Part shown: positions 20,246 through 30,515 of the stretch, in pieces | How positions within the stretch are numbered: position 1 is the stretch's first letter | Layout of the letters: each line of letters opens with the position of its first letter | Origin: Chlorops oryzae | Taxonomy: Eukaryota > Arthropoda > Insecta > Diptera > Chloropidae | DNA: 64,000 nt | Assembly: GCA_020466095.1 (NCBI GenBank) | Contig: CM035807.1 | Location: 55,474,555 to 55,538,554 of the forward strand | Direction: 5' to 3' | The notes under the pieces: generated by a model | Told to the model about the DNA's origin: nothing | Seen by the model: only the letters and a program-made list of their open reading frames with translations | Database searches by the model: none | Position numbers and translations under genes: made by a program

Positions 20246-21621
20246 TGTGAATATTGAAAGAGTTTTCTTTTCATATCAAATGTCTTCTTTTTTAAAGGGA
20301 TTCATTATAATTGTTTGGAAAAAAAGCAGAAAATGTCCAAATACGTATGAGAAAAGAATATGCTTATGAATATTATTTGTATGTACATGGCCAAAACTGG
20401 GGTTCCCAAGAGACCCCCTCTTGGCCAGTCATATGGCCAAAAATGGAGTATTAAACAATTTTGTGCTCCGTTCGTGGCCACATGGTCCTAAAGACACTTC
20501 TCAAACATTTAGCAACGAAAATTTTTGTAATTTTTCTTGCGAAATTCAATTTTTATATCGCACTTACACCAAAATTTAAAAATTCGTAGAAAAATTTTAG
20601 GAAAATTGCAACAGACCAATTTTCCGTATTGATTCTGATAGAAATATTTCTTTTGAACGCTCGCTTATAAAATGTGACTGTTTGCTTGGAAGTGACGTTT
20701 AGAAATCGCAGCTTTCGACGATACCTGAGTGGAAGTATTTCAAAATTTGAAAGACCCCGCAGCGTAAATTTCTGGTGTTGTCTGTGCCTTAATTACAACC
20801 CAATTCAGACCCAAATTAGCAGAAAGGGTCAGTGGAAAAAACCGAGTCACCTGCCCTACGGTGTCTTCTTGCCTTTACAATTGGCATATTCTTTTCGTAC
20901 ACATGAAATACTACATTTTTGTCGAAATGTACTTTCCGTTTTTTCTTGTGAATATTTCTCAATAAAAATTCCTTATTACTGTGTATTCTTGCTTTTTCTA
21001 CACATATGTTTGTTTTCTCCCTCTCTAAATGTACACCATTTATTTTTATTTGAGTTTCCTCAATATCATCTAAAAATATTTTATTTATGTGTAGGTCTTC
21101 AGTTTTCAGAGCTGTGAACTGTTTAAGATGCTTAACGTTTTACCAATGCGTCATTTAATTCATTATTAAGTCCTAAAATTTTTTTTATGTTTACATGATT
21201 CCCCTTGAAGAATGTCATAACTCGCAATATAGCACTGTTCTGACAACGGATTTTGGTAGAGGAGACCAAAAACAAAGAATACGTGTCTCGGCGTTTGAGC
21301 AAAAGGTGACAGATTTTTGCCTAAAGCATTAGGTATGAAATCTTTAATGCTTTTCTATGCTGCCAGTTCATTTTGGGAAAAGGTTATTTCAAATTCATCG
21401 CTTTTCATAAGTTTTTTTTATATCGGGGCCATTGAAAACACCTATCGAATTGAACAAACATATATTAAAATTGATCGTAAATTTTTTAACTTGACCATGC
21501 TTCGCTTAGTTTTGGGAAAATTGGTTTTAAGTTTTCAAATGCTGGTCCATCTTTATTCAAACATTCTACGAAATTTTTTACCACTCCAAGTTTTATATGA
21601 AGTGGTGGTAAAAGACATCGT
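20246..21621. other. No recognised gene; contains repeat copy at 20907-20975
   Basis: Includes TGGCCA-rich sequence (20390-20470) and the second copy of the short dispersed repeat found at 16377-16452. A 147-codon + strand ORF at 20674-21117 overlaps that repeat and is judged non-coding. The rest is AT-rich with nothing identifiable. Confidence 0.5.
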
Positions 21622-22499
21622 TCAGTTGGTACCAGGGGTTGATGAAAGATGTTGTGTTCCCCCAGCTCTTAATTCCAAATTCTTTTTTGCAAATTGGTTA
21701 CCACTCCACCGACTATCCCATTTGCATAAAAAGCAGGTGTTTTTAAAATTTCCAGACTGGATCCCGGAGAGAAAGGCAACTACCTTTAAGTCGCAGCAAA
21801 CACGCCATTTATGTTCACCGTATTTCAATGCGTCTAGTATGAATTTAATAGAGTCATATTACTGTTTCATATTTTCACCGTATGGTACTGGAATAAAATT
21901 TTCGGAGTTATCGTAGTAGAGCAGTACAGCTTTTAAACTTTTTTTGGATGAATCTCTAAAAATGCGCCAACCTTCTGAGTTGTACTCTAAGCCCATTTGC
22001 TGAATTAATCCCAAAATATCTCTACAATAAACAAACGTATTCGTTTCGTTCGCTGTAAAGAAGGGCAGAAATAAATCTTGACGAGTTCTAAAACTCGTAA
22101 CTTTTACGCCAGGTTCGAGAAGCCCTAGACCTTTTAAGTCACCAGCTAGTATTTCCGCTTCGTTTTCGGTAAAACCAATTTTTCTCACAAGCGCATTTAG
22201 GTGTTCTTGTGACATTAGAATTAGGCTTGATGTTGTTTCATAATGCATAAAACACTATCCATATCTTGTGTGTGCGGGCATGTGTCAGATCCAAATCTTA
22301 GGGTCGGACTTCGCACACGTAAATTTGGTACAGGTAGTTCGTCTGAATGGGGCACAGGAAGCAAAGTTGATGGGACGTGTGTGCAAACATAGGATTTTCG
22401 TCTATTCAAATTTAAAACGCCACTTTTTCGGCAAATATAGCACAATGCTTCATCGTGGACACCTGGTTCCAACCAACGCATCGGAATTGTGAAATTCAT
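21622..22499 (-). pseudogene. Relic of an uncharacterised multicopy protein family
   Basis: Three minus-strand frames in order (22499-22221, 22248-21859, 21828-21622) read as one decayed protein. A Cys-containing start (YICRKSG) precedes VPSTLLPVPHSDELPVP; the middle has SQEHLNALVRKIG, LLEPGVKVTSFRTRQ, FVYCRDI and WRIFRDSSKKSLKAVLL; the end has EHKWRVCCDLKVVAFLSGIQ and CFLCKWDSR. I recognise this order from unnamed proteins present in many copies in arthropod and cnidarian genomes, which suggests a mobile-element origin; no named domain is known to me. Frameshifts and stops separate the parts. The opposite-strand 199-codon ORF at 21317-21916 is a shadow. Confidence 0.62.
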
Positions 22500-23152
22500 T
22501 GGATTTTGTTGACCTATAAAAAAAATATAAAAAAATTATTGTCCTGCTAGGAGCAGTCGTAATAATTTTATAACCTTTTGAACACAGTATCAAACCTTTG
22601 TAACAATTGCGAAAAATATGTTTTGGAACCCATGGCTCATGGGGGAAAACTTCTTACTCAAAATACATATAAAAGATATCTTCTACTTTGACAACAATGA
22701 AACTTGGTGTTCTTGAAGAGTATGTTTTCCGCAAACATAGCAGAACCAATCCAATTTTTTCAAGACAATTTGGCATTTTTAAGCAACAAATGTAAATATT
22801 CATTTTGAAAACGGATTTTGACAAATAACAAGGACTTACACGATTTATTTTGGTCGAAATACGTATAAAAATATTCAAATATTTTAAAATATTTCCTTTT
22901 TAAGAACGCGTTACACCTTAAAAACAAAATTAGAATTGGTAGACTCAGCTGTTTTTAACAAATATATGTAAATGCTTCTATATATACATTTTTCGAGTGT
23001 CTTAAAATGTTCGCAATTTTTGTAAAAAAAACTATTAGAGGAGTCTGAAAAGAAGTGTTAAGCGAAATGCAATTTAAGTTTCAAAAAACAATAACAGTTT
23101 TGGATACATCCAATGTTAACTTTCATATACACTTGTTGGCTACACCAACAAC
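22500..23152. other. No recognised gene
   Basis: AT-rich intergenic sequence; short ORFs only, without domain signals. Confidence 0.5.
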
Positions 23153-23155
23153 TTA

Positions 23156-23461
23156 GGGGTCGTCCATATATTACGTCATCTTACAGGAGGGTGGAGGGGG
23201 TCTCGCAAATGATGACGCTTGATGATGAGGGGGAGGGGGGTCAATCCGCAATGATCACGTCATCATCTCTATCTTACAAGAAAACACTATTAAACTATAT
23301 TTTGAAGAAATTAATTTCTATTTACTTGTGAAATAATAAAGAGCTCAAAGATGATGTCAAACAACGGGGGAGGGGGTTCTGGACGATGACGATTGATGAT
23401 AAGGGGGAGGAGGGGGTCTAAAATGGTCAAAATCATGCTGACGTAATATAAGGACGGCCCC
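23156..23461. mobile_element. 306 bp MITE with GGGGTCGTCC termini
   Basis: Left end GGGGTCGTCCATATATTACG and right end ACGTAATATAAGGACGGCCCC are imperfect inverted repeats, flanked by TTA at 23153-23155 and 23462-23464. The interior has GATGATGAGGGGGAGG-type G-rich repeats in both halves and no coding capacity. The 3 bp TTA duplication fits a Harbinger-type mobiliser (inference); similar GGGGTCGTCCAT MITEs are common in insects. Confidence 0.8.
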
Positions 23462-23785
23462 TTAGCGGCACATAAATATGTTGCTCCTGTTTTGTTTTAA
23501 CTATTATTTCTCTTTTGATATTTTCCTTTGCATTTTATGTCAGCCTCTGGGTTTAGACTGATCTCAGTGCGAATGATCAAGTTCTGTTTTATACCATCAT
23601 ACATTTTCACTTTAGCAAGTACCGCCATTTTAGTTAAAACAAAATAATAGCGATATCATTAATATTAATTTTGGTGTGACCAATAGTGAAATTCGAGGCA
23701 GAATTGTTTCTTCATACAAACTAATCGAAAAAAATTAAGTTTTGGTAGACTTTTACGTACTTTCATGTTATAATAGCGAAATTAA

Positions 23786-23984
23786 CCCTTTAAAAGCACT
23801 CCCAATATTAAGTGTTTGGCAGTGTTTGTGTTGAGTTTTTCTTTTCGAAGTGTCGTGAGACCTATATATAATTGTATGGCACTCGCTTTCGGGGAACATT
23901 TCGACGCTCACCTCCCCCAATTAGGGGGTTTTTGTACTTAAAAAATATGTTACAAAACGAGCCTTGTTTTTGGTAGTTAGAGGG
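23786..23984. mobile_element. 199 bp piggyBac-type MITE
   Basis: TTAA at 23782-23785 and 23985-23988 flank a segment starting CCCTTTAAAAG and ending GTTAGAGGG, that is CCCTYTAA-like inverted ends. TTAA duplication is diagnostic of piggyBac elements (known). No ORF. The terminal repeats are short, so confidence is moderate. Confidence 0.6.
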
Positions 23985-23988
23985 TTAA

Positions 23989-24842
23989 TATGTTCCACAA
24001 TATTATTTGTCTTGATATATCCAACAATTTTGCTGAAACACCACAGACCTGATATGCTACAAAAATTAGTCTAATGGGCAAAACTTTCAAGTTCGCTTTT
24101 TATAAGATAAACTTATATTAATTTTCTGGATTAGACTTAAAAGTTTCTATTTCTGGGTCGCGGGACTGAGTGATTTGTATTTGGCAGTCGATATTTATTT
24201 TTTAAGATATTACGGCAACCTTATTGGCTTAATGCGTCTGCATGGCGTATGGCTTCACCAGCTCTGTGTTGAGTTGTGTAGTTGTATTTTTCAAGAAAAA
24301 TATTTTGCCAATATTTGTATATATGTCTTTTTTATTTACCTTCTTTTTTCTCGCTAAAACTCTTTCGGTCCTTCTCGTTGGTTTACCTTGAAAGATAATA
24401 GAAGTAGACAATAATTGCCCTGAGCCCCTCCTGTTGTTTCAACGTCGTGAAATTCCTTACCCGGAGCGGTGAATCGTCTGAGACAAAATAAATGTTCCAA
24501 AACCTTAAAATTCGTATAACTGCAATGTTTCAAGAACAAAATTTTTTTTCTTTCTATTTGTAACGGAATTTATTTGAATAATATTTTTAGACTAGAGTAT
24601 TTTGGAATTTTTATAAAGCGTCATATTGTAGTTATGGGCGAATATTTGTCCCAGAGATTTTGAATTCATTGTCGTATCTTAAATTCCAGAACTTTACATT
24701 TGGCCTTTGAAAAACTCTTACTGACTGCATTTACCGTACTGAAGAAAATTGTTATACTCGTAGCTGAAGAAAACGTCAAAGTGGTATTTTTTCATCCTAA
24801 AAATTCCAATATTTAAAGACTCAACCACTTTTAGAAACTATA
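23989..24842. other. No recognised gene
   Basis: AT-rich flank of the second mariner; two ~60-codon ORFs on opposite strands overlap each other and show no domain. Confidence 0.5.
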
Positions 24843-24844
24843 TA

Positions 24845-26132
24845 TTAGGTGTAGTAAAAAGAAATCCATTATTTTTCCAATAGATGGCGTTATTTATCTG
24901 AATCTCGCGTTGTATAAGTCCGATCGTGTTCCGCTAGTGGGCATTAGAAAGATGACAGTTCCTACTAAAAAAGCTTTTTTGACACTTTTTTGATTGATTG
25001 ATTCAGTTTTGTTTGAGAGCTTGTCAAAGATGGACATCAGCAAAGAGAAAATTCGCTTCATTTTACAGTTTTTCTTCGATAAGGGAGAAAACGCAAGCCA
25101 GGCGGCTGAAAATGTGAATAGCGTTTATGGACCTGATACTGTAACAGCCAATCATGCGCAATTTTGGTTTCGTCGATTCCGTTCCGGTAACTTCGATGTC
25201 AAGGATGCACCACGCACTGGAAGGCCAATTGTCGAAAATGTCGATAAAATCATGGAAATTATCGAGTCAGACCGTCTTGTTAGCACTGTTTCGATTGCAA
25301 AAGAGCTAAAGATGACACAAAAAACCGTTTGGAACCATTTGAATAAGGCTGGATACACAAAGAAGCTCGATGTATGGCTGCCACACGAGTTAACGCAAAA
25401 AAACCTCATAGACCGAATTTCCATCTGCGAATCGCTGCTGAACCGCAACAAAATCGACCCAGTTCTGAAGCGGTTGGTGACTGGTGATGAAAAGTGGGTC
25501 ACTTACGACAACGTCAAGCGAAAACGGTCGTGGTCGAAACACGGTGAACCGGCGGAAACGGTGGCCAAGCCAGGATTGACGGCCAGGAAGGTTTTGCTGT
25601 GTGTTTGGTGGGATTGGCAGGGAATTATCTACTATGAGCTGCTCCCATACGGCAAAACTCTTAACTCGGAACTCTACTGTCAACAATTAGACCGTCTGAA
25701 GGAAGCAATCGCCCATAAGCGGCCAGCTTTGGCCAATAGGAGAGGAATTGTGTTCCATCAGGACAACGCCAGGCCACACACATCGATAGTGACTCGCCAG
25801 AAGCTCCGGGAGTTTGGTTGGGAGGTTCTTCTGCATCCACCTTATAGTCCGGACCTGGCACCAAGTGATTACCATCTGTTCCTGTCCATGGCGAACAATT
25901 TTGCTGGTGAAACATTCGCTTCAAGAGAGGCTTCTGAAATTCGACTGTCTAAATTTTTTGCTAATAGGAACGAGAGCTTCTATGAGAGAGGCATAATGAA
26001 ATTACCTTTAAAATGGCAACAACTTATCGAAAAAAACGGCGCATATTTGACCTAAATCGGGTCATTCTAACTTTCTTAAATAAAGCCCTCAATTTAATGC
26101 AAAAATAATCGATTTCTTTTTACTACACCTAA
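24845..26132 (+). mobile_element. mariner element with intact transposase frame
   Basis: Inverted repeats TTAGGTGTAGTAAAAAGAAA...and its complement bound 1288 bp, with TA duplicated on both sides (24843-24844 and 26133-26134). The single + strand ORF fills the element. The terminal repeats and protein differ from the irritans copy at 18958-20243, so this is a separate mariner subfamily, not assigned here. Confidence 0.96.
25030..26055 (+). CDS. mariner transposase, catalytic triad intact
   Basis: The start is set at the ATG of MDISKEKIRFILQFFFDKGE because mariner transposases begin just before this helix; twelve further upstream codons are open but not conserved. The length is 341 residues, normal for mariners. 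The DNA-binding half includes RSGNFDVKDAPRTGRPIVEN; the linker is WLPHELTQ. All three DD34D ligands are present: VTGDEKWV (GAT at 25486-25488), HQDNARPHT (GAC at 25762-25764) and LAPSDYHLF (GAT at 25867-25869), the last two exactly 35 codons apart. No stop or frameshift is seen. LFLSMANNFAG near the C-terminus may differ from the family consensus. It may encode an active cut-and-paste transposase. Confidence 0.94.
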   Translation: MDISKEKIRFILQFFFDKGENASQAAENVNSVYGPDTVTANHAQFWFRRFRSGNFDVKDAPRTGRPIVENVDKIMEIIESDRLVSTVSIAKELKMTQKTVWNHLNKAGYTKKLDVWLPHELTQKNLIDRISICESLLNRNKIDPVLKRLVTGDEKWVTYDNVKRKRSWSKHGEPAETVAKPGLTARKVLLCVWWDWQGIIYYELLPYGKTLNSELYCQQLDRLKEAIAHKRPALANRRGIVFHQDNARPHTSIVTRQKLREFGWEVLLHPPYSPDLAPSDYHLFLSMANNFAGETFASREASEIRLSKFFANRNESFYERGIMKLPLKWQQLIEKNGAYLT

Positions 26133-26134
26133 TA

Positions 26135-27344
26135 TATAAAATAATGTTGCGAAATGTGTTTGTGTTGAACTTTCTCGGCACTGGCTGAACCGATTTGCAT
26201 GCAGTTTTTTTTTTTGTTTGAAAGGTGAAGTCTGCCTGAATGTTTTAAGCTATATGCGACATTGGTGCGTGTGCGCCATTGGTGCGTGTGTCGTGAGATA
26301 TCAGCATTTTGCTGAGTTGTAAGAATTGATAGATAGAAAGATTGATAGATTGATTGATTGACAGATTGATAGATTGATTGATTGATATATTAACAGATTG
26401 ATAGATTGAAGGATTGACAGATTGATAGGTTGATAGATTGAAAGATTGATAAATTAACAGATTGACAGAATGATAGATTGATGGATAAATATATTGAAAA
26501 ATTGATAGATTGAGAAATTGATAGATTTACTGATTGACAGATTGATAGATTGATAGATCGATAGATTGAAAGATTGATAGATTGATAGATTGACATATTG
26601 ATAGGTTGATAGATTGAAAGGTTGATAAATTGACAGATTGACAGATTGATAGAATGATAGAATGACAGATTGGTAGATTGATGGATAAATATATTGAAAG
26701 ATTGATAGATTGACATATTGATAGAATGTCAGATTGATAGATTGATGGATAGATGTATTGAAATATTGATTGATTGACAGATTGATAGGTTGAAAGATTG
26801 ATGATAGATGGATAGATAGATGGATAGATGAATAGAGAGATGGATAGATAGATAACACCTATTCCCTAAATTAAATGGGGGAATAATTTTACCGAGATTG
26901 CACTGCAGTCGGTATCTAGGTTATTTAAAATGAAAAAGCAGCAAAGTAGGCTTGAGCAAAAAATACGAATTCACCAAGCTATTTAAAATTTTAATGTAAC
27001 AAACTTTCAAATCATAAAAAAAAAATTTATTTTTATTTAAATCGGGAGTAAGCGCATTTCAGTGAATATTAAGTGTATTTTATTCACAGTTAAGTACATA
27101 AAACAATGCCAGGTTTCCGTGGGCGAGGGGGAAATATTGGTCGATAGTAGTTTAAGTAAAAATTTATAGCATAATGTTTAAATTTCACACAAAGAATGAA
27201 TAAAAACCTAGAGTATTTAAAAACATACTACTTTACCACTTTTATTACTTTTGCCCAATATCAACCTGTACCGGGAGAGGAAACGAGCGCGGGTCATACG
27301 AAGCTGGCGCGAAGGCTCGCGGAGCGAGCCTTGGTGCCAGCTAG
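26135..27344 (+). mobile_element. DINE-1/Helentron-like non-autonomous element
   Basis: The arrangement is the DINE/Helentron plan: a 5' block containing CTGAACCGATTTGCATGCAG, a long GATT/GATA microsatellite, a second block with CGTGGGCGAGGGGGAAATAT, and a 3' hairpin. The hairpin has two 19 nt arms (27302-27320 and 27324-27342) with a GGA loop, and the element ends in CTAG at 27341-27344. There is no Rep/helicase ORF. The 5' end is not fixed; the start given is simply the base after the mariner target duplication. Confidence 0.62.
26316..26852. repeat. GATT/GATA imperfect microsatellite, ~0.54 kb
   Basis: Long run of GATTGATAGATTGACAGATT-type imperfect tetranucleotide repeats. The minus-strand ORFs of 108 and 134 codons here (Asn-Leu-Ser-Ile repeats) are products of the repeat, not genes. 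Confidence 0.95.
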
Positions 27345-30300
27345 TCTTTCATATAACTTAAAAACTTCTTTTATAGACGTAAACGATAAGTCCAAATATA
27401 CCTGACCATAGTTTTGACGGCAATAATGCGATCAATATTTGAAATCTTTCCAAGGAAGTCTTAAACAGTTTTTTGTTTCACTGTTTCATCCGTTAAAACT
27501 TTGCATACCTTTTTTTCGGAAATTCGCAGGTATTCACATTTTTTATCCAATTTATACCCGTCCACTCTCCTAAGCTAGGCGTCGTTAAAAACATTGTTTT
27601 GCAAACTCTTAGCAATTGATTATTAATTTTAAGGAATTACTTGTAAGAACACTGACGGAGCCTTAAACGCCCTTACGCCTTGCCAAGGATAATTTTTTTA
27701 TAAAGCTTCCAACGAAAATTTAACGCTGTTTCCAAGAAGAAATTTTCCAAAAGGAACTTAAAATTTCCAATCTTTGTTCTTGGGATATTTGATTGCACAT
27801 TAGTGTCTTGCTTTTTCTGCATTTATCAGATGAGCAAGCGGCTTTAAGCCTCTTTTTTCTTTCCAGCATTCCAACTTTACACTCTCCTCATTCCTTAAGG
27901 GCTTTAATTTTGTTCCTTACCCATTCCTTAGGAAAACATAGCCCTTTATTTTTTTTTATACTTATGATTAAACCAGAACTCGCGTCTAAAGTCTTTCGAG
28001 CAACGCCACTTAAATTAAGCAAATCGTTTAAGGAAGATTGTGAAAGAGAAGTATCAATGCCTTCGGTTTCCTCAATATCTGAATCCATATCGTCTTTTTG
28101 GAGCTGCTTAAAAATTCCAGTATTTTCAATTAAGATATAACCGACATCTTTGCAACTTGAACTGTATGATCTTACAGTGAAAAGGCCTGTTTTGATACAA
28201 AATTATAGCATCGTCTTCCATTTCTTTATTTTGCTTTCTAAAAAAAAATCAGTAATAGTATAATTTGCTCTGATTTAAGGTGAATTATTTCTTATCTCCA
28301 AAGATCTTCTCCACGTGCAAAACTTTAACGATGTTTCAAATTATAACGCTAACTTTGAAATGATCAATCAAAATTCACCTAACAGCTTGAAACTTATAGT
28401 GACTTTCCAGAAAAATAGGAAAAATGCTTAAAATAATGTCTGTTTTGTACATTTTTCGGTCCACTTTTGTTTGTTTTAAGCAAACAAAGAGAAATTATGA
28501 TCAGGTCCGCTCTTATAATTACAAGCTGTAAGGTGATATTTATAAAGTCCTTTTATTGGCATAAAATATATTATATAAACACATCACTTAAAGTTTGGAA
28601 ATACTCAGGAAATACACTTTAATTGAAAAAATCAAACAAAAATATTTACAAAAAGGACGCGGATATATCGGAAATTTTCTTAAGTACTGGTGGGCCCTTA
28701 TACCGGAGCCCTTCAGCTGTATTCCTTAAAAGGCTCAATTAAGATTTCTCTGCATGTTATAAGGATCCGTTATATTACCGTTTTTCCTTTGAATATATTA
28801 CACTGAAATCAAAATCAAAAGCGAAGGTATTTAAAAAGTTATCAAAATTGTTGTTGCGTTTTAAAGTTTATCAAGAAAATATAAATTTTTAGAAAATTTA
28901 TTGTCACAACAACAGCTTGGAAAGCTAAGTATTTGTCTTAAGCGATATGCAGTTCAAAGGCACTCAAAGACCATTCGCCCACAGGTCATATTGTCTTCGC
29001 AACATTTGCGGCGCGATGATTATGTGTTTCATACGAGTCGCGTGCGCTTATCCATTTAAAAACATGTGTGGGGCAACAAATCGTATTCCGTATTCGATAC
29101 GATCCGTGTGGGAATGGCCTTATTTTTAAGCATCGGTTTTCCAATGAGCTTAAAAATAGTGCAAATACGAGGTTTTCGAATTAACTGAAATTTATGAAAA
29201 AAGATACGAGGGTTTTGCATAACGTTTTTCTCACAATATTTCAAACGAAGTGACTGAAATCTTAATGCCATCCGGGGAAGGACGGAATTTCCAATAAATT
29301 GAGATAAAAATCTCAAAATCCTTAAAAACGTACTTACAAGGTTTTTGAATAAGCAGTACGATATGAAAAAAAAAAAAAATTCAGTGTACACGCTCACTTC
29401 CACTAGAAGTACAACTGACCAGAAAAGAAACAAAATCCAAGACCTCACCTGATTTCGACTTGTGAAATGCCCCATATAATGTTTAAACAAGTTGAGTTGT
29501 GTCATAGGACACCAGATAAGAACGAACTTCATTATGGTATTTGTAAATGTTAGTAAATATAATTGGCTTCAAGTTTTTTCGCAAAAAACAATTGTTTTTA
29601 TTAATCGAAAAATATATGTACACAAGACGGCCATAAGACAAAATATTTTTCATTCCTTTTGTGTTTTTGAACATAAAAAATGCACAATCGACGGTTATTG
29701 TTTTGCTGTTGTGCAGAAAATTATACTAATAAGTGCGTACTTTTATTCTTAATGGTGATATCTTTTAAACTGTCAGCTGTTTATTGTTTTCAACTGTTTT
29801 TCACAAGCGAAAATACGATACAGTATATTCTCGTTAGCTGCATACAATTATTTTTCAGACAATTTTATGCACTTACGTGTAAAATGCACCTAACCGTTTT
29901 TTTTGACGTGATAACGTCTATAAAATCGATGTCTAAATCCGAACATCTCACGACGGTGATTCAATGTGCGTTCAGTATGTTCATCGTTCAATTTACGCGA
30001 CACACAAACACACTCAAATACACAAAAGTTCAAATCGGTTTAAAGCAGAGAGTTCGCTCTCATGAGAGCTTTGATTTTTAAAAGCAACGGAAGAGTACAT
30101 TATATCCTGTTTAAGCATTGCATACTCTTTGGGTATGTGAACAAATAAATTTGAAAAACAAAGACAAATTCCTGAGTCCTGAATTTTTAAAGAAAATTAC
30201 AGCAACAAAATACTTTTACTCCCCCTGCATACTCTATCGAAATTTTTAAAACTTGCGTGTCGCTGTTTGTATGAGCGTTAGACAGCACTTATTGAAGCTG

Positions 30301-30418
30301 TCATGTGTTTGTTGTATTTCCGCAAAAAAAAATTACAGCAAACACATGACAGCCTACGCTTCAGCCTTAGCTTCATTATAATTGCAGCCTTGGACATGTT
30401 AGTAGTTATACCCTCTTT
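27345..30418. other. 3 kb without a confidently recognised gene
   Basis: The most protein-like frame is minus 27888-28088 (66 codons, acidic start MDSDIEETEGIDTSLSQSS, then Lys-rich), extendable upstream to about 28140 without a stop; it has no recognisable domain and could be an exon or chance. A 21-23 nt inverted repeat with CTGTCATGTGTTTG lies at 30297-30319 and 30334-30354. Elsewhere AT-rich sequence only; ORFs at 29056-29752 overlap on both strands and look random. Confidence 0.45.
30297..30354. repeat. Short inverted repeat (hairpin)
   Basis: Two arms, CTGTCATGTGTTTGTTGTA and TACAGCAAACACATGACAG with one mismatch, separated by a short A-rich loop. It resembles a rho-independent-like hairpin by shape only; in an animal genome it is more likely a terminal-repeat remnant. 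Confidence 0.5.
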
Positions 30419-30425
30419 GGTTACA

Positions 30426-30450
30426 TTAGGTTAGGTTAGGTTAGGTTAGG
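30426..30450 (-). repeat. (CCTAA)5 tail of the LOA LINE
   Basis: Five TTAGG units on the + strand, CCTAA in the sense of the LINE, directly join the target duplication GGTTACATTA to the LINE 3' UTR. This matches the insect telomere repeat unit, but its position marks it as the 3' microsatellite tail of the element. Confidence 0.85.
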
Positions 30451-30515
30451 GATGGGTTTGGGAACCAGGTCACCGCGTCACTGCATCCTGCAAGGATTAT
30501 TGTGACAACCCTTTT

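Noticed and set aside
20674..21117. 147-codon + strand ORF as a gene
   Set aside because: It overlaps a dispersed repeat and has no recognisable motif; Phe/Leu/Tyr-rich composition is typical of chance frames in AT-rich DNA.
21317..21916. 199-codon + strand ORF
   Set aside because: It lies opposite the relic coding sequence at 21622-22248, whose minus-strand frames carry the conserved motifs; the + strand translation has no domain.
26390..26858. Two minus-strand ORFs with repeated Asn-Leu-Ser-Ile
   Set aside because: Direct translation of the GATT/GATA microsatellite.
30297..30354. Transcription terminator
   Set aside because: The hairpin shape is bacterial-like, but the window is an animal genome, and no gene ends here.
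30426..30450. TTAGG repeats as a telomere
   Set aside because: Only five units, sited between a LINE 3' end and its target duplication, with other sequence continuing on both sides.
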